Assembly (NCBI GenBank): GCA_020796225.1
Contig: CM036754.1
Span: 19,544,867 to 19,608,866 of the forward strand
Source: Arion vulgaris
Lineage: Eukaryota; Mollusca; Gastropoda; Stylommatophora; Arionidae
Direction: 5' to 3'
Length of the DNA stretch: 64,000 nt
The notes beneath the pieces are model-generated. The model ran no database searches. It saw only the letters and a list, made by a program, of their open reading frames with translations, and was not told the DNA's origin. The translations under genes and the position numbers were made by a program. Positions 43,650-54,639 of this stretch are shown here, in pieces (the first letter of the stretch is position 1; each line of letters opens with the position of its first letter).

Positions 43650-43898
43650 CAGTTTTAGGAATCTTCATTGTTTGAACTTCCGGGTTTTAAAAACGTCAGA
43701 ACCGACTTCCTTCCTGCAAATTTAAATATCACTAGCCTCGCTATACGAAACTTTCCGGCAACTGAAGAACACTTTACATACTTAAAAATAGCTGTGAGTC
43801 AATGTGGCGATGAGGCAGTGTGGTTTTTAGATGGTAAACAACAAAAACATATCGGAATATTCGCCGTTCAATCCCTCCTTTCCAAAAACTCTGTTTAA
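43650..43898 (+). CDS. Hypothetical short frame (unrecognised)
   Basis: An open frame of about 76 codons ending at 43898 with a balanced composition (NITSLAIRNFPATEEHFTYL; GDEAVWFLDGKQQ). It overlaps no repeat family seen here. No splice site, start context or domain is convincing. It may be an exon, a decayed element or chance. Confidence 0.2.
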
Positions 43899-44016
43899 AA
43901 AAACCCAGCTGTTTAATGGTTAAATATAACTACTCACATGCACAATGTTTACTTACACTTTATATACGTTTTGGCGATAGGCGGACGATGTAAGAAGAAA
44001 GATAATTAATGTGAAC

Positions 44017-44180
44017 CAGTGGCGGCTCGTGGTAATTTTTGTTGGTGGGACCAGACAAAAATTTGCGGAAAAAACAGGATTTTGGGTTAGGTTATATTTT
44101 AATTCATAAAACAAGTACATGTTACTCATTATTTTTGGCGGGGCCTGGCCCCACTTGCCCCTAATAACGAGCCGTCACTG
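44017..44180 (+). mobile_element. hAT-like MITE, family 3, perfect TSD
   Basis: 164 bp with ends CAGTGGCGGCTCGTG and ACGAGCCGTCACTG (inverted), flanked by exact ATGTGAAC duplications (44009-44016 and 44181-44188). CAGTGGCGGCTCGT ends are characteristic of a widespread hAT group. No coding capacity. Confidence 0.95.
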
Positions 44181-44289
44181 ATGTGAACTATAATATGTTT
44201 TAAAAAAATATTGCATTCTCGTCAAGGCATCATTAAATGATGAAGATTGGACATGCATGTCGTATGCCAGTAGGGGTGTTGACTAGGAC

Positions 44290-44985
44290 AGCTCTTAGAT
44301 GTACAACAACTACCGGGCAGAGGCAGAGGCAATTAGAACAGCGGCTGAAATGATTCTAGAGAGAAGGGGCACCTCTCGCAACAAAGTCGTGATATTCACC
44401 GATGCTCTATCTTTCATCACGGCACTCAAAAGTGTAGGCATAACAGAGCTCAATGAGTTGAAAGCGACCCTCGATGCACTAGTGTACTCACTTAAACGCA
44501 CCGTCATTCAGTGGATACCATCACACTGCAATATAAGCGGAAACGAACAAGCTGACAAGCTAGCTAAGAAGGAAGCCGACTACCGCAGAATGATCTCGAG
44601 ATCAGTTATGAGGATGCCAGAACCACCATCGGCTGGCATTATAAAGACAAATGGTCGAAAGACCATTCTCAGTACAACAACAGCGACGGGTACTATGTTC
44701 TATCTCGTAGTAAACAAGTTGCTATATTCCGCCTTCGTACCGACCACAACAAGCTCCGTGCCCACATGTTTAACAAATTTTCAATTGGCACAACTAGCCT
44801 GTGCCCCTGCGAAAAGGCAGACATGACGGCAGAGCACATACTGCAAGATTGCCAATTGATAGCAGGCCTAAGAAAAGAAACCTAGCCTCAAAACACAGAA
44901 CTTCTCGAGAAGCTGTACGGAGGAACGGAGTCTCTTAAAACCAAGGTAGCATTCATGATACAATCTGGTTCATCAGTCTAGGCGG
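44290..44985 (+). pseudogene. LINE ORF2 RNase H domain and C-terminus
   Basis: The longest real protein-derived stretch. RNase H: YRAEAEAIRTAAEMI (acidic helix), VVIFTDALSFITAL (acidic site), IQWIPSHCNISGNEQADKLA (histidine and last aspartate). The N-terminal YTDGS strand is missing. The frame shifts near 44630, after which FRLRTDHNKLRAHM, SLCPCEKADMTAEHILQDC (a C-x-C-x8-H-x4-C cluster) and KLYGGTESLKTKVAFMI follow, with one further stop at about 44884 and the natural end at about 44982. RNase H degrades the RNA template in such elements. Pseudogene. Confidence 0.9.
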
Positions 44986-46050
44986 GGATCGAGAGAGAAA
45001 GATGGACAACAGATGGGAAGATAAGGTCTGGACATATAAAGGAAACATGGAAAAGAACTGTGAAGAGTTGTGTGTATATTTTTGTATGCGCGATGTTGTA
45101 TGCGTGTTGTTGTAGCGTGATTTTATGCGTGTTGTTGTATAGCGTGTTGCATGTAAAGACTGTTCTATTTACGCTCTCAGATAAACACTGTCTACCTGTT
45201 TCCATTCTCAACTAGAAAATGTCTCAGCTGGCACTAGACAGTCTTCAGTAGACGATTTGTGTACAGTTAGTGCCCAAGGCTATCTAACAATGCCAAATGT
45301 GTTTAAAGCCAGCAAGATGAATGAGGAATAAACAAGACAAATGCCTGTGGGCACATCATGGGTGAACTAAATAGAAATAGGTGTATCTCACCATATGTTG
45401 CTCGTTTCTGCTTAACGATGTTACAACGTTAAATTTTTCAATGTACCTTGCACATTCTTACCTGAACATACGATAAGATTGAAAACTTGCATGATTGTGG
45501 CATGAATGATTGTGCGGAGAAAGATTAAGACAAATGGTAGAGAGATGGAATTTATTATATGAGAACACAAAAAAGCTTATCGGATGTTTTTATGCAAATA
45601 CTGTTCGATCAAAAATGACCTGATTATTATGTGTTCTTTATGTGACGCTGTTGATAAAAGTCACGACTTAGTGAAGCTCTTTTTATTGAAAGCTAATTAG
45701 TTGTGTTTTTTAAACGCTTGTCTTTAGGACTAGGCAATGAATACCGTAAGACATCAAAATTTGTGGTTCAAATACTGTGTTTTATTTTAACAATATTTCG
45801 GAAACCTCTTATACTTGTTTACTCTCTATTTCTTGATGATATTCATTGTCTCCGCTGCTTCACCTGGGGCATCCTTAAAACTGTTTATTCTCTTACATGA
45901 GAGTGATCATTGTCTACTACAAGAAGTCTGAAACATTTTGAATCATGAAGCACTTCACGTGCATACAAACGTTTGTTTCAATATTAGCTTCCTCAATATT
46001 CTAGTAATCAACTACGCTTACTTTTATTTTTAAAATTAGGTCTTCTTCTT
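44986..46050. other. Unassigned kilobase
   Basis: 45060-45150 has irregular TGCGTGTTGTTGTA repeats. The rest, including a 65-codon frame at 45703, shows no match. Confidence 0.4.
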
Positions 46051-46208
46051 CTTCTCTTCCTCCATTGTACCTCAGAACATGAACAAAGTTTACAGAGCAA
46101 GCTATATGGAACTCTAGAAGAACTCCAACTGACATACAGCTTCATAGAGGCAACCCATTTCATAGTTTAGATGAGCATACGAAACAGAACGCAAAGAAGA
46201 AGAAGAAG
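46051..46208 (+). mobile_element. LINE ORF2 terminus with (GAA)n tail
   Basis: The plus strand reads LQSKLYGTLEELQLTYSFIE then ATHFIV and a stop, followed by only about 30 bp ending AGAACGCAAAGAAGAAG. That last block is the same as the end of SINE-A. Confidence 0.82.
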
Positions 46209-46329
46209 AGTACCTCAGAGGAGCTGGAGGAAGATGTCAGGATCTTCTGTTTGCCTTGTCCAATGCATTTTGTAAGCTGTTATTCCTTTCTCTAAAGTTG
46301 TTTTTGATGCCGTCACTTTATTTTTTTGC

Positions 46330-48465
46330 ACGACTTTCTCTTGTTCTGTACTGTATCCTTTTTCTCAATGTGATTGAAGGATCATTTGTGTGGTCTGAGA
46401 ACCTCATATACTTGTGCAGTCATTTGTCTTAGTTCTTTTCTCAATGTGATTGAAGGATCATTTGTGTGGTCTGAGAACCTCATATACTTGTGCAGTTATG
46501 TTTTTTTCTCAATGTGATTGAAGGATCATTTGTGTGGTCTGAGAACCTCCTATACTTGTGCATCTGTTCTTACTGTAACTTTTTCTCAATGTGATTGAAG
46601 GATCATTTGTGTGGTCTGAGAACCTCATATACTTGTGCGGTCATTGCTTAGTTTTTTCTCAATGTGATTGAAGGATCATTTGTGTGGTCTGAGAACCTCA
46701 TATACTTGTGCGGTCATTTCTTGTCTGTTCCTTTTTCTCAATGTGATTGAAGGATCATTTTGTGGTCTGAGAACCTCATATACTTGTGGCACGTCTATGT
46801 ATCCTTTTTCTCAATGTGATTGAAGGATCATTTATGTGGTCTGAGAACCTCATATACTTGTGCGGTCATTTGTCTAGTCTTTTTTCTCAATGTGATTGAA
46901 GGATCATTTGTGTGGTCTGAGAACCTCATATACTTGTGCAGTATTGTTCTAGTTCTTTTTCTCAATGTGATTGAAGGATCATTTGTGTGGTCTGAGAACC
47001 TCATATACTTGTGCAGTATATTGTCTAGTTTTTTTCTCAATGTGATTGAAGGATCATTTGTGTGGTCTGAGAACCTCATATACTTGTGCAGTATATTGTT
47101 GAGTTTTTTCTCAATGTGATTGAAGGATCATTTGTGTGGTCTGAGAACCTCCTATACTTGTGCGGTATTTCGTTAGTTTTTTTCTCAATGTGATTGAAGG
47201 ATCATTTGTGTGGTCTGAGAACCTCATATACTTGTGCGTATTTCTTTGTAGTATCCTTTTCTCAATGTGATTGAAGGATCATTTGTGTGGTCTGAGAACC
47301 TCATATACTTGTGCAGTATATGTTAGTTTTTTCTCAATGTGATTGAAGGATCATTTGTGTGGTCTGAGAACCTCATATACTTCTTTTTCGTATGTCATCC
47401 TTTTTCTCAATGTGATTGAAGGATCATTTGTGTGGTCTGAGAACCTCATATACTTGTGCAGTATATTGTTCTAGTTTTTTCTCAATGTGATTGAAGGATC
47501 ATTTGTGTGTTCTGAGAACCTCATATACTTGTGCAGTATATGTCTACTGTCATCTTTTCTCAATGTGATTGAAGGATCATTTTGTGTTCTGAGAACCTCA
47601 TATACTTGTGCAGTATTTTGTCTGTAGTCATCTTTTCTCAATGTGATTGAAGGATCATTTGTGGGGTTCTGAGAACCTCATATACTTGTGCAGTACTTGT
47701 CTGTAGTTTTTTCTCAATGTGATTGAAGGATCATTTATGTGGTCTGAGAACCTCATATACTTGTGCGTCATTTGTTCTAGCATTTTTTCTCAATGTGATT
47801 GAAGGATCATTTGTGTGGTCTGAGAACCTCATATACTTGTGCAGTATATGTTAGTTTTTTCTCAATGTGATTGAAGGATCATTTGTGTGGTCTGAGAACC
47901 TCATATACTTGTGCGGTATTATGTTAGTTTTTTTCTCAATGTGATTGAAGGATCATTTGTGTGGTCTGAGAACCTCATATACTTGTGCGGTCCGATTCTG
48001 TTTGTACTGTCATCCTTTTTTCTCAATGTGATTGAAGGATCATTTGTGTGGTCTGAGAACCTCATATACTTGTGCAGTCATTGTTAGCTTTCTTTTCTCA
48101 ATGTGATTGAAGGATCATTTGTGTGGTCTGAGAACCTCATATACTTGTGCGGGTCATATGTTCTAGTCATCTTTTCTCAATGTGATTGAAGGATCATTTG
48201 TGTGGTCTGAGAACCTCATATACTTGTGCAGTATTGTTATGTATCTTTTTCTCAATGTGATTGAAGGATCATTTGTGTGGTCTGAGAACCTCATATACTT
48301 GTGCAGTATTGTTAGTTCTTTTCTCAATGTGATTGAAGGATCATTTGTGTGGTCTGAGAACCTCATATACTTGTGCGATTTCTTTGTTCAGTATTTTTCT
48401 CAATGTGATTGAAGGATCATTTGTGTGTCTGAGAACCTCATATACTTGTGCGGTATATTTATGTT
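46330..48465. repeat. About 75-bp satellite, 28 units
   Basis: Each unit has a conserved 57-bp core (TCTCAATGTGATTGAAGGAT, CATTTGTGTGGTCTGAGAAC, CTCATATACTTGTGC) and a variable 9-27 bp linker. Linkers look like different truncations of one sequence resembling GGTCCGATTCT..TGTTCTG and ACTGTCATCC. Core changes are few. Confidence 0.95.
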
Positions 48466-49850
48466 TTTGAATTTTTACCATCATGAAATCATTGCATGGC
48501 TGAGATCCCAATACGAGGTCCTGATCCTGTAACAGTTGTAACTTGTTATCCTAATTAGGGTCATTGTGTCGGCGTCAACCGAGTCCTTATTTTTCAGTTC
48601 GTCTGAATCCTTTTTTAATTGATTCAGATCAGTTTGTGTCCAGAGAACCTTAATTGATGAAGGGTTCTACTCTGAGTATGCGATCACTCATGTAAAATCG
48701 TGGATCTGAAACCAGAAGAAGGGTCCGATTGCTTTTGGTTCTGAAACTGTCATCTTCTCAAGTGAGAGAGGTCATTTGTCATGGTCAGAAACTCTTAGTT
48801 AGTGAGGTTTTTTCTAGAGATCATCCTTTATTTGGAGTGATGAAGTTGATCATTTGTGCAGTCTGAGAACCTCAATACTGGGTCACTTTTTGTACTGTCA
48901 TCCTATGTTTAAGTAGATGAAGGATACATTTGATTTCTGAGAAACTAGAATGCTTTAACAGTGACTTTTAAATTGATCTGAACTGTCATCCTTTTCTAAT
49001 GTATGAAGGATCATTGAGTGGTTGAAACTCAACATGGTCCGCTTACTTGCGTACACATCTCAATATGAAGGACATTTATCGAGAAATATACTAGTCGGTC
49101 CGTTTCTTTTCTGTACTGTATCCTTTCCAATGGATTGAAGATCATGTGTTCTGAGAACCGATGTCAGTCCGATTCTCTGTTCTGACTGAACCATTTTCCA
49201 AGCTATGAAGGATCATTTGTGTGGTCTGAGACCTCAACTTGTCGGACCAGACTTTCCATAGTTCTGTAACTGAAATCCTTTTTTCTATAAGGAATTGAAC
49301 GACATTGAGGTTCTGAAACCTCATACGGCGGTCGAACTGTTCTGTTAATGAAAATCTTTTCCAATGTGATTGAATTCTATTGTGTGGCTGAAAAACCTCA
49401 ATACTTTGTGTGGTCCGATTCTCTTGTTCTGACTGTAACTTTTTCAGGGATTAGGAATTTGATAGTTGGCCATATGTTGTTGTCCACTTCTCTAGTTACG
49501 ACTGAATTTATTCAAGTGATTAAGATATTTTTGGTCGAGAATTTCTAACAGTTCATCTGTTTTTGACTTCACCTTTCCATGTGATTAGTCATGGTCTAGC
49601 CTATTACAGCGTCCACTTTCTTTGTTCTGTATGTATCCTTCCAATGAATGAGAGTTGATCATTTGTGGTTGAAATATATACTTATGGCGACTTTTCTTGT
49701 TCTGTTGTAATCCTTTTCTCTGTGATTATCAGTCGGGTTAGCCAAACTGTCTCATTTTCTTGTTTGTACTTCACTTCTCAATGGATTGAAGGATATTGCA
49801 GTGATCTAAATACTATAACTTGTGCGGTATATGTTATTATTTAATTGTTT
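48466..49850. repeat. Decayed right flank of the 75-bp satellite
   Basis: Unit remnants (GGATCATTTG, GGTCTGAGA.CCTCA, TGTTCTG.CTG) recur at near-unit spacing but with heavy substitution and deletion. Remnants at 48840, 49195 and 49370 are the clearest. Confidence 0.75.
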
Positions 49851-49869
49851 ACCATCATAGACTATTGCA

Positions 49870-50395
49870 TACTGTGATCCTTGAACAGAGGTCCTTAAAG
49901 ATCCGCTCTCTCCAGCTTCTATACAATCTTGATGCAGTCCCAAACACGATGGGCAGGACATGTGGTTCGAATGCCGGATTGCAGAATACCCAAACGACTC
50001 TTTATGGTGAGCTGCATAGCGGTAAATGCTCACATGGTGGTCAGAAAAAGCGATTCAAAGGCACACTGAAGAACTCGATGAAATCCTTTGGCATAGATGT
50101 CAACAACTGGGAGAATGTTGCTCAAGACAGATCAGCCTGGCGCACACTTCTTTGACACGGTTCCTCGGCCTGCTTGACAGGTAGAACATCACGGATGGAG
50201 CAAAAACGTCAAAATAGAAAGGCAGTAAAACTTCCCACAAGTGCAAGTATACCTTGCCCACACTGTACAAGAACATTTCATGCCCACATCAGACTCACTA
50301 TTCATCTATGCACACACAGACAAACATAACTACATTCTCTTGGATCAAAATTGTGTGGTCATCATCACCCGTGATGGACGAGCATGATTACAAAC
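49870..50395 (+). mobile_element. LINE-S ORF2 C-terminus with intact C2H2 finger
   Basis: The plus strand reads LYGELHSGKCSHGGQKKRFK, SMKSFGIDVNNWENVAQDRS, AWRTLL, then after a stop a basic linker and PCPHCTRTFHAHIRLTIHLC-TH, a perfect C-x2-C-x12-H-x3-H finger. This is the known C-terminal layout of one non-LTR ORF2 lineage, where the finger is thought to bind nucleic acid. It lacks reverse transcriptase. Confidence 0.83.
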
Positions 50396-50439
50396 TGACG
50401 ATACATTAATGGAAAATGAGAAGATTTGAAGAAATAAAG

Positions 50440-50945
50440 ATAAAATTGGTAATATTATCCCAACTGTCCCGAAGGGGCCAAGCTCTCATACCCCGTCTCC
50501 GGACTGGTCACAACAGAGTTATACACCACCTGTACACTAGATTCAAGATAGGCACCAACACATGTGCCCCTGTGGCTTGGCTAGTACAGAGCCAACTATA
50601 AACATGTGGCCTTCGGACTCAAGTAAGAATTATGGGGAATCAGGCCACAACTACACCACGTGACCTCGCGTTCCAGTATTGTTGTATATAGACGAATTCC
50701 TTTTAAATCAACACAAAATGCTAAATCGAAGTTATATTATGCAAAAAGTTAAGTTTAACAATAAAAATATCAATATTATTAATATTTTTTACTAATAAAT
50801 AACCATAGACTCATAGAATTGAGTAAAATTGCAAAAGCGTGCAGTGTTCTATCAAACATCTATAATTTCTAGTCCCCTTCTCTGATCTAGGTCAATGAAT
50901 CCCCGGTCAGTTGTCTGGCCTAGTTATCTAGAGTTGGCTGTAGCT
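50440..50945 (+). mobile_element. LINE-Y ORF2 terminus and AT-rich 3' UTR
   Basis: LIPRLRTGHNRVIHHLYTRF then KIGTNTCAP, a shifted-frame CGLAS, WPSDSS and an LWGIRPQLHH block; a 3' UTR of about 270 bp follows, ending GGCCTAGTTATCTAGAG. Inverted relative at 35203-35580. Confidence 0.8.
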
Positions 50946-50946
50946 A

Positions 50947-51118
50947 GTATGACTACAGAGCATATCCTACAGAGCTTCCCCCAGTATGCAGACCTGAGAA
51001 GAAAGAAATGGCCCACTTACACCAGCATTCAAGACAAACTGTATGGTGTGGCTGACAATTGAGGCAGACGGTGCCTTTATTAGAGAATCCGAAATCCCAA
51101 TCTAGTGAGAACGCAAAG
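50947..51118 (+). mobile_element. LINE ORF2 terminus of the SINE-D donor type
   Basis: MTTEHILQSFPQYADLRRKK then WPTYTSIQDKLYGVADN and a frameshift, RESEIPI-like end and GAGAACGCAAAGAAGAAA. It carries the TTEHILQ block upstream of what SINE-D retains, so it is closer to the parent LINE than the SINE-D copies. Confidence 0.82.
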
Positions 51119-51774
51119 AAGAAAACTATGATCCCAACAAAACAGATAGAGTTATCATGTATCTCGCTCTAGAAGTCAACCATAGATAAGTTGTTGGACA
51201 TGTCAAGTTATGACATTAGTATCACTCGAACTTCAGTTTTAATGCCATTGCTCCATCTGCTTTGGAATTTATAACTTATTTATTTATAATTTGTATCTTT
51301 CATAAATTGTTAAGCTTTTTGCTAACAAACACGGTTTTGTTTGTACTGGCATTGAGAAATGTTGTGACTTGTGTATTTTAAGCTTTCACAATCTCTAGAA
51401 TGTTCCTCTCATCTCACAATCTCTAGAATGTTCCTCTCATCTCACAAAATTTCTCTTCTTCTTCGTAAATTTCACTGATAAACGATATTTAAGTTTATCA
51501 TTGACTAGAATGATCTCTTGTTTAGTATTTATATTTGCCTTTATCGTTAATGTTATTTTTTTTTTTTAATTATGTTATTGCTTATATTAATCTTAGAAAC
51601 CAGACTACTTTTCTTTCTGTTATCATATTCTTTTGTTATCAACTGTCAACTTGATCATAGTTACAGATTTCTGAAACGAAACTTTTGTATCAAGTTCTTC
51701 TGTAAATGTTTTATTGATCTATCTCTGTTATTTCTGCAGAGTGTCATCTTTTGGAGTGGACGGCCTTTACGTTA
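51119..51774. other. Mostly unassigned; 27-bp duplication at 51386-51443
   Basis: Two copies of CACAATCTCTAGAATGTTCC lie at 51386-51443. A 69-codon frame at 51572 has no recognised domain. Confidence 0.5.
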
Positions 51775-52200
51775 TATCTAATGTATCGGAGTAACATTTA
51801 TGTTTGACCTTTCACTGTTTGTTGGTAATGTGGCTGAACCATTGAATGTTCTCTTCTTTTTTTTTTTTTTCCAATCCAGAAGCACTTGAGCTTTTCAGCT
51901 CTTCGGCTAGTGCCATGGACATCGTAACCCTTCGGTTCGGTGCCACGAACACCATAAATCTGGGGAATCTGTGGCTTTTTCTGCCATCCCGCGGAATTGA
52001 ACCCGCACACACAGAGGGATAGTCACCTGTAGTCCAACGCGCTACGAACACGCTGGGCGGACGGGCGCTCTTTCTTGATAAAGTACAGTACTGATGTTAT
52101 ACCCATCTTTTACCTGATGTCTTTATTTCTCTTAACTGGTCTCTTCTTGATACCTCCCATCATTCTGCGTAGACATTTAATCTTTCTTTAATCTTCTTAA
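51775..52200 (-). mobile_element. LINE-X fragment split by SINE-C
   Basis: Matches 23850-24020 on both sides of the SINE-C insertion: GGTAATGTGGCTGAACCATT on the left, TTCTTGATAAAGTACAGTAC on the right. Confidence 0.75.
51851..52072 (-). mobile_element. SINE-C nested in LINE-X
   Basis: Minus-strand copy with A-run, AAGTGCTTCTGGATTGG, a single GATGTCCATGGCAC segment, B box GGGTTCAATTCC and GTAGCGCGTTGGACTAC. CTCTT flanks both sides, a possible short duplication. Confidence 0.9.
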
Positions 52201-52369
52201 AATTATGAACTTTAAAGCAGGAGAAATAAAATAGGACGCCAGGGATGCATCACACGTACGCCATGGCACCGGGGGCGCTAGGTTGGACACCACTGAAGTA
52301 ATACATTGGGGAATATTGCTTTAGGCCTGTAGTTGCTTTTACCAGTGTGTACGATGTGTGATGTAGTAG

Positions 52370-52805
52370 TACACATCTCTGTAAATAGAGGTTAGGGATT
52401 TGTATCTCATGCCACAGGTACCAGGTTTGCTCCCTCGTGGAGCCATCTGGATTTTTTTCCAGAGATCCCTGATATCAATGTAGGTGAGATCGATTTCCTA
52501 GTCCTATCGGAGGCGGACGATAAAACGTAGGTCCCGCGTTCAATATGAGCACGTAACAGAACCCTTGGCAGTTCAAAATCGAGGAGAGTAGACTGGAAGA
52601 TAACATTGATAAGAAAATATTACAACTACATTTCCTACAAAAATATCTTCACCATCCTGAAAATTACATCTTGACCCTTGCCGGTGCTAGGAGTTGGCAA
52701 TGCATGAGATCCACCTGTGTAAGAAAGAGATCGTAGCACAATGGTTACTCACCGAAGTGCAATGATGATGGTCATATCATCAATCAATCATTCAATCAAT
52801 CAACT
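52370..52805 (+). mobile_element. SINE-I, full length
   Basis: Head with B-box-like CCAGGTTTGCTCC, CCAGAGATCCCTGATATC, a GCGTTCAATATGAGC region, TTGCCGGTGCTAGGAGTT, TCACCGAAGTGCAATG and (ATCA/TTCA)n end. Confidence 0.85.
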
Positions 52806-52951
52806 ACATCACTTCGTGGCCATAATTTCCTAGTTTTTTGTCTGATACCCAACTGATGCTGAGTCGACCTGATAGTCAACACAGTCGGAACAAATAATCC
52901 CTCTATAGCTCAGGAAAATGATCCTGGGCAACGCAACTTCAAAGCAAATGT

Positions 52952-52992
52952 ACTATCCTTTACTCAATTGTTGCTCTCAATATTAGTAAGAA
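52952..52992. repeat. Orphan 45-bp repeat unit
   Basis: TTGCTCTCAATATTAGTAAG preceded by ACTATCCTTTACTC is a diverged copy of the 45-bp unit found at 53943-54255, separated by two LINE fragments. Confidence 0.85.
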
Positions 52993-53730
52993 TCATCATC
53001 ATCAGGTGCCGTGCCGGCTGACGTAGGCGATCATGGATTTTCACAAATCTCTGTCCCTGGTGTTTGCTATCATTTCAGATGTTGACGCTCTTCCGTTACA
53101 GGCAGTCAGGTTGTCAAATTTTCTTTCTCTGCCTTCCTCTGTCTCGTCTCCCCTGAATGTTACCGGTTGTTGCAATCTGTTCTAAACCTCCCTTTCTCAT
53201 CACATGTCTGAAATATGATGATTGCCCCTTTCTTATATTGATAATAATCTTTCTATGTGTCTGCCTCATGCAACACCTCCATATTTATCATTTTAGCAGC
53301 CCATGAGATTCTCATTATTCTTCTGTCAAACCACATCTCTGTGGCACCGAGAGATTTTTCTATCTATTTGTTTACTATCCATAACTCGCATCCATATGTC
53401 AGCATTGTTCCTATGTATGCATCACTGAATAACTCTTATTCTGACTTCCATTAACAGTGACTTGTTGCATATAATGCTTTTCATTTTCTGGAACCCTGCT
53501 TTGGTCTGCCCTATTCTGCTCTTTATTTCTGATCTGCATCATATGTTACCAGAACTCCGAGATATTTAAATTGATGTACTTGTCTCAGCTCTGTTCCGTT
53601 TACTGTAGTGATGAATTTTGTCGGATTCTGCTTGTTTGAGATAATCATAACTTCTGTCTTTTTAATGTTCAAACTCAGTCCTTTGTTGTTACATTCTGTC
53701 ACAATCGTATCAACTAAATTATGTAACTCT
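52993..53730 (-). mobile_element. LINE-N ORF2 C-terminal half
   Basis: On the minus strand: LVDTIVTECNNKGLSLNIKK, TEVMIISNKQ, QVHQFKYLGVLVTYDADQ, then decayed CELWIVNK, MWFDRRIMRISWAAKM and an end RHGT with stop and (TGA)4. The order (post-active-site thumb, FKYLG, CE.W, RRI.RISW) is that of non-LTR ORF2. Multiple stops. Confidence 0.82.
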
Positions 53731-53942
53731 ATCTATCCATTTCAAGACAGGCACTGTTTTGGAGCCCGCAGGGAAAGAGGAGTAGGGGAAGACCTAGACA
53801 GACATGGAGAAGAGAGATGGAGGCTGATATTAAAAGGATAGGTAAAACATGGAACGAATTGGAAGGATGGCAAAGAGAGGAAGAGCTGGAAGAAGTTGTG
53901 AAGACCTATGCTCCGTTGAGAGTTGAAATGTGAAGAAGAAGA
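53731..53942 (+). mobile_element. LINE-V ORF2 terminus with (GAA)n tail
   Basis: An uninterrupted 58-codon end: WSPQGKRSRGRPRQTWRR, EMEADIKRIGKTWNELEGWQ, then VVKTYAPLRVEM and TGA at 53931-53933, which runs directly into AGAAGAAGAA. It joins LINE-N head to head. Possible reading upstream: SISRQALF. Confidence 0.85.
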
Positions 53943-54255
53943 AACTATCTATTACTCTACCATTTGCTCTCAATATTAGTAAGAAGACACTATCTATTAC
54001 TCTACCATTTGCTCTCAATATTAGTAAGAAGACACTATCTATTACTCTACCATTTGCTCTCAATATTAGTAAGAAGACACTATCTATTACTCTACCATTT
54101 GCTCTCAATATTAGTAAGAAGACACTATCTATTACTCTACCATTTGCTCTCAATATTAGTAAGAAGACACTATCTATTACTCTACCATTTGCTCTCAATA
54201 TTAGTAAAAACCTATCTATTACCTACCATTTGCTCTCAATATTAGTAAGAAGAAT
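53943..54255. repeat. 45-bp tandem repeat, about seven units
   Basis: Unit ACTATCTATTACTCTACCAT plus TTGCTCTCAATATTAGTAAG and AAGAC. The first five or six copies are identical; the last two have deletions. Divisible by 3, hence the spurious LSITLPFALNISKKT frame. Confidence 0.97.
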
Positions 54256-54639
54256 ACACAGTTCATATAATTGTAAAAATAAACTGCTCACGTTTTTTTC
54301 TTATTTAATGGTCTCATTCAACCGCTGTCATCTCCACATGCGTCTAGTTCAACGTTCAGAACAACAGCAAAACATTTGAGTGACAGAAATAATATAGGAT
54401 CTCACATTTTGAGATCTGTTCTCAAATACTCATCCCCAAACACGAGAGGGATATTTCATATATATATCTTTATGCATTTTTGCGTATAGCTTTATTAAAT
54501 ATAAATTCCCATGACGATTTCTATGATAAATATGAGAAATGAACATTTACTTGAGTGCCTGTCTCCTGTGGAATTGATAACTTTGCAGATGAAAATGGCA
54601 TTTATTTTCATTTTTTGTTGTTTTAGAAATGCTGCATAT
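54256..54639. other. Unassigned interval
   Basis: AT-rich, no match. Confidence 0.4.

Noticed and set aside
46820..47119. A repetitive 99-codon frame in the 75-bp satellite
   Set aside because: It stays open only where linkers happen to keep phase; other units break it.
46330..48465. CRISPR-like array of repeats and variable spacers
   Set aside because: The conserved part (57 bp) is too long and the variable parts are truncations of one sequence, not unrelated spacers; the surroundings are eukaryotic retroelements without cas genes.
52993..53942. Twin-primed single LINE insertion
   Set aside because: Twin priming would leave one 3' tail; here both ends carry different tails, so at least two elements are involved.
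53930..54379. A 149-codon frame and its reverse-strand partner
   Set aside because: Produced by a 45-bp tandem repeat; open on both strands.
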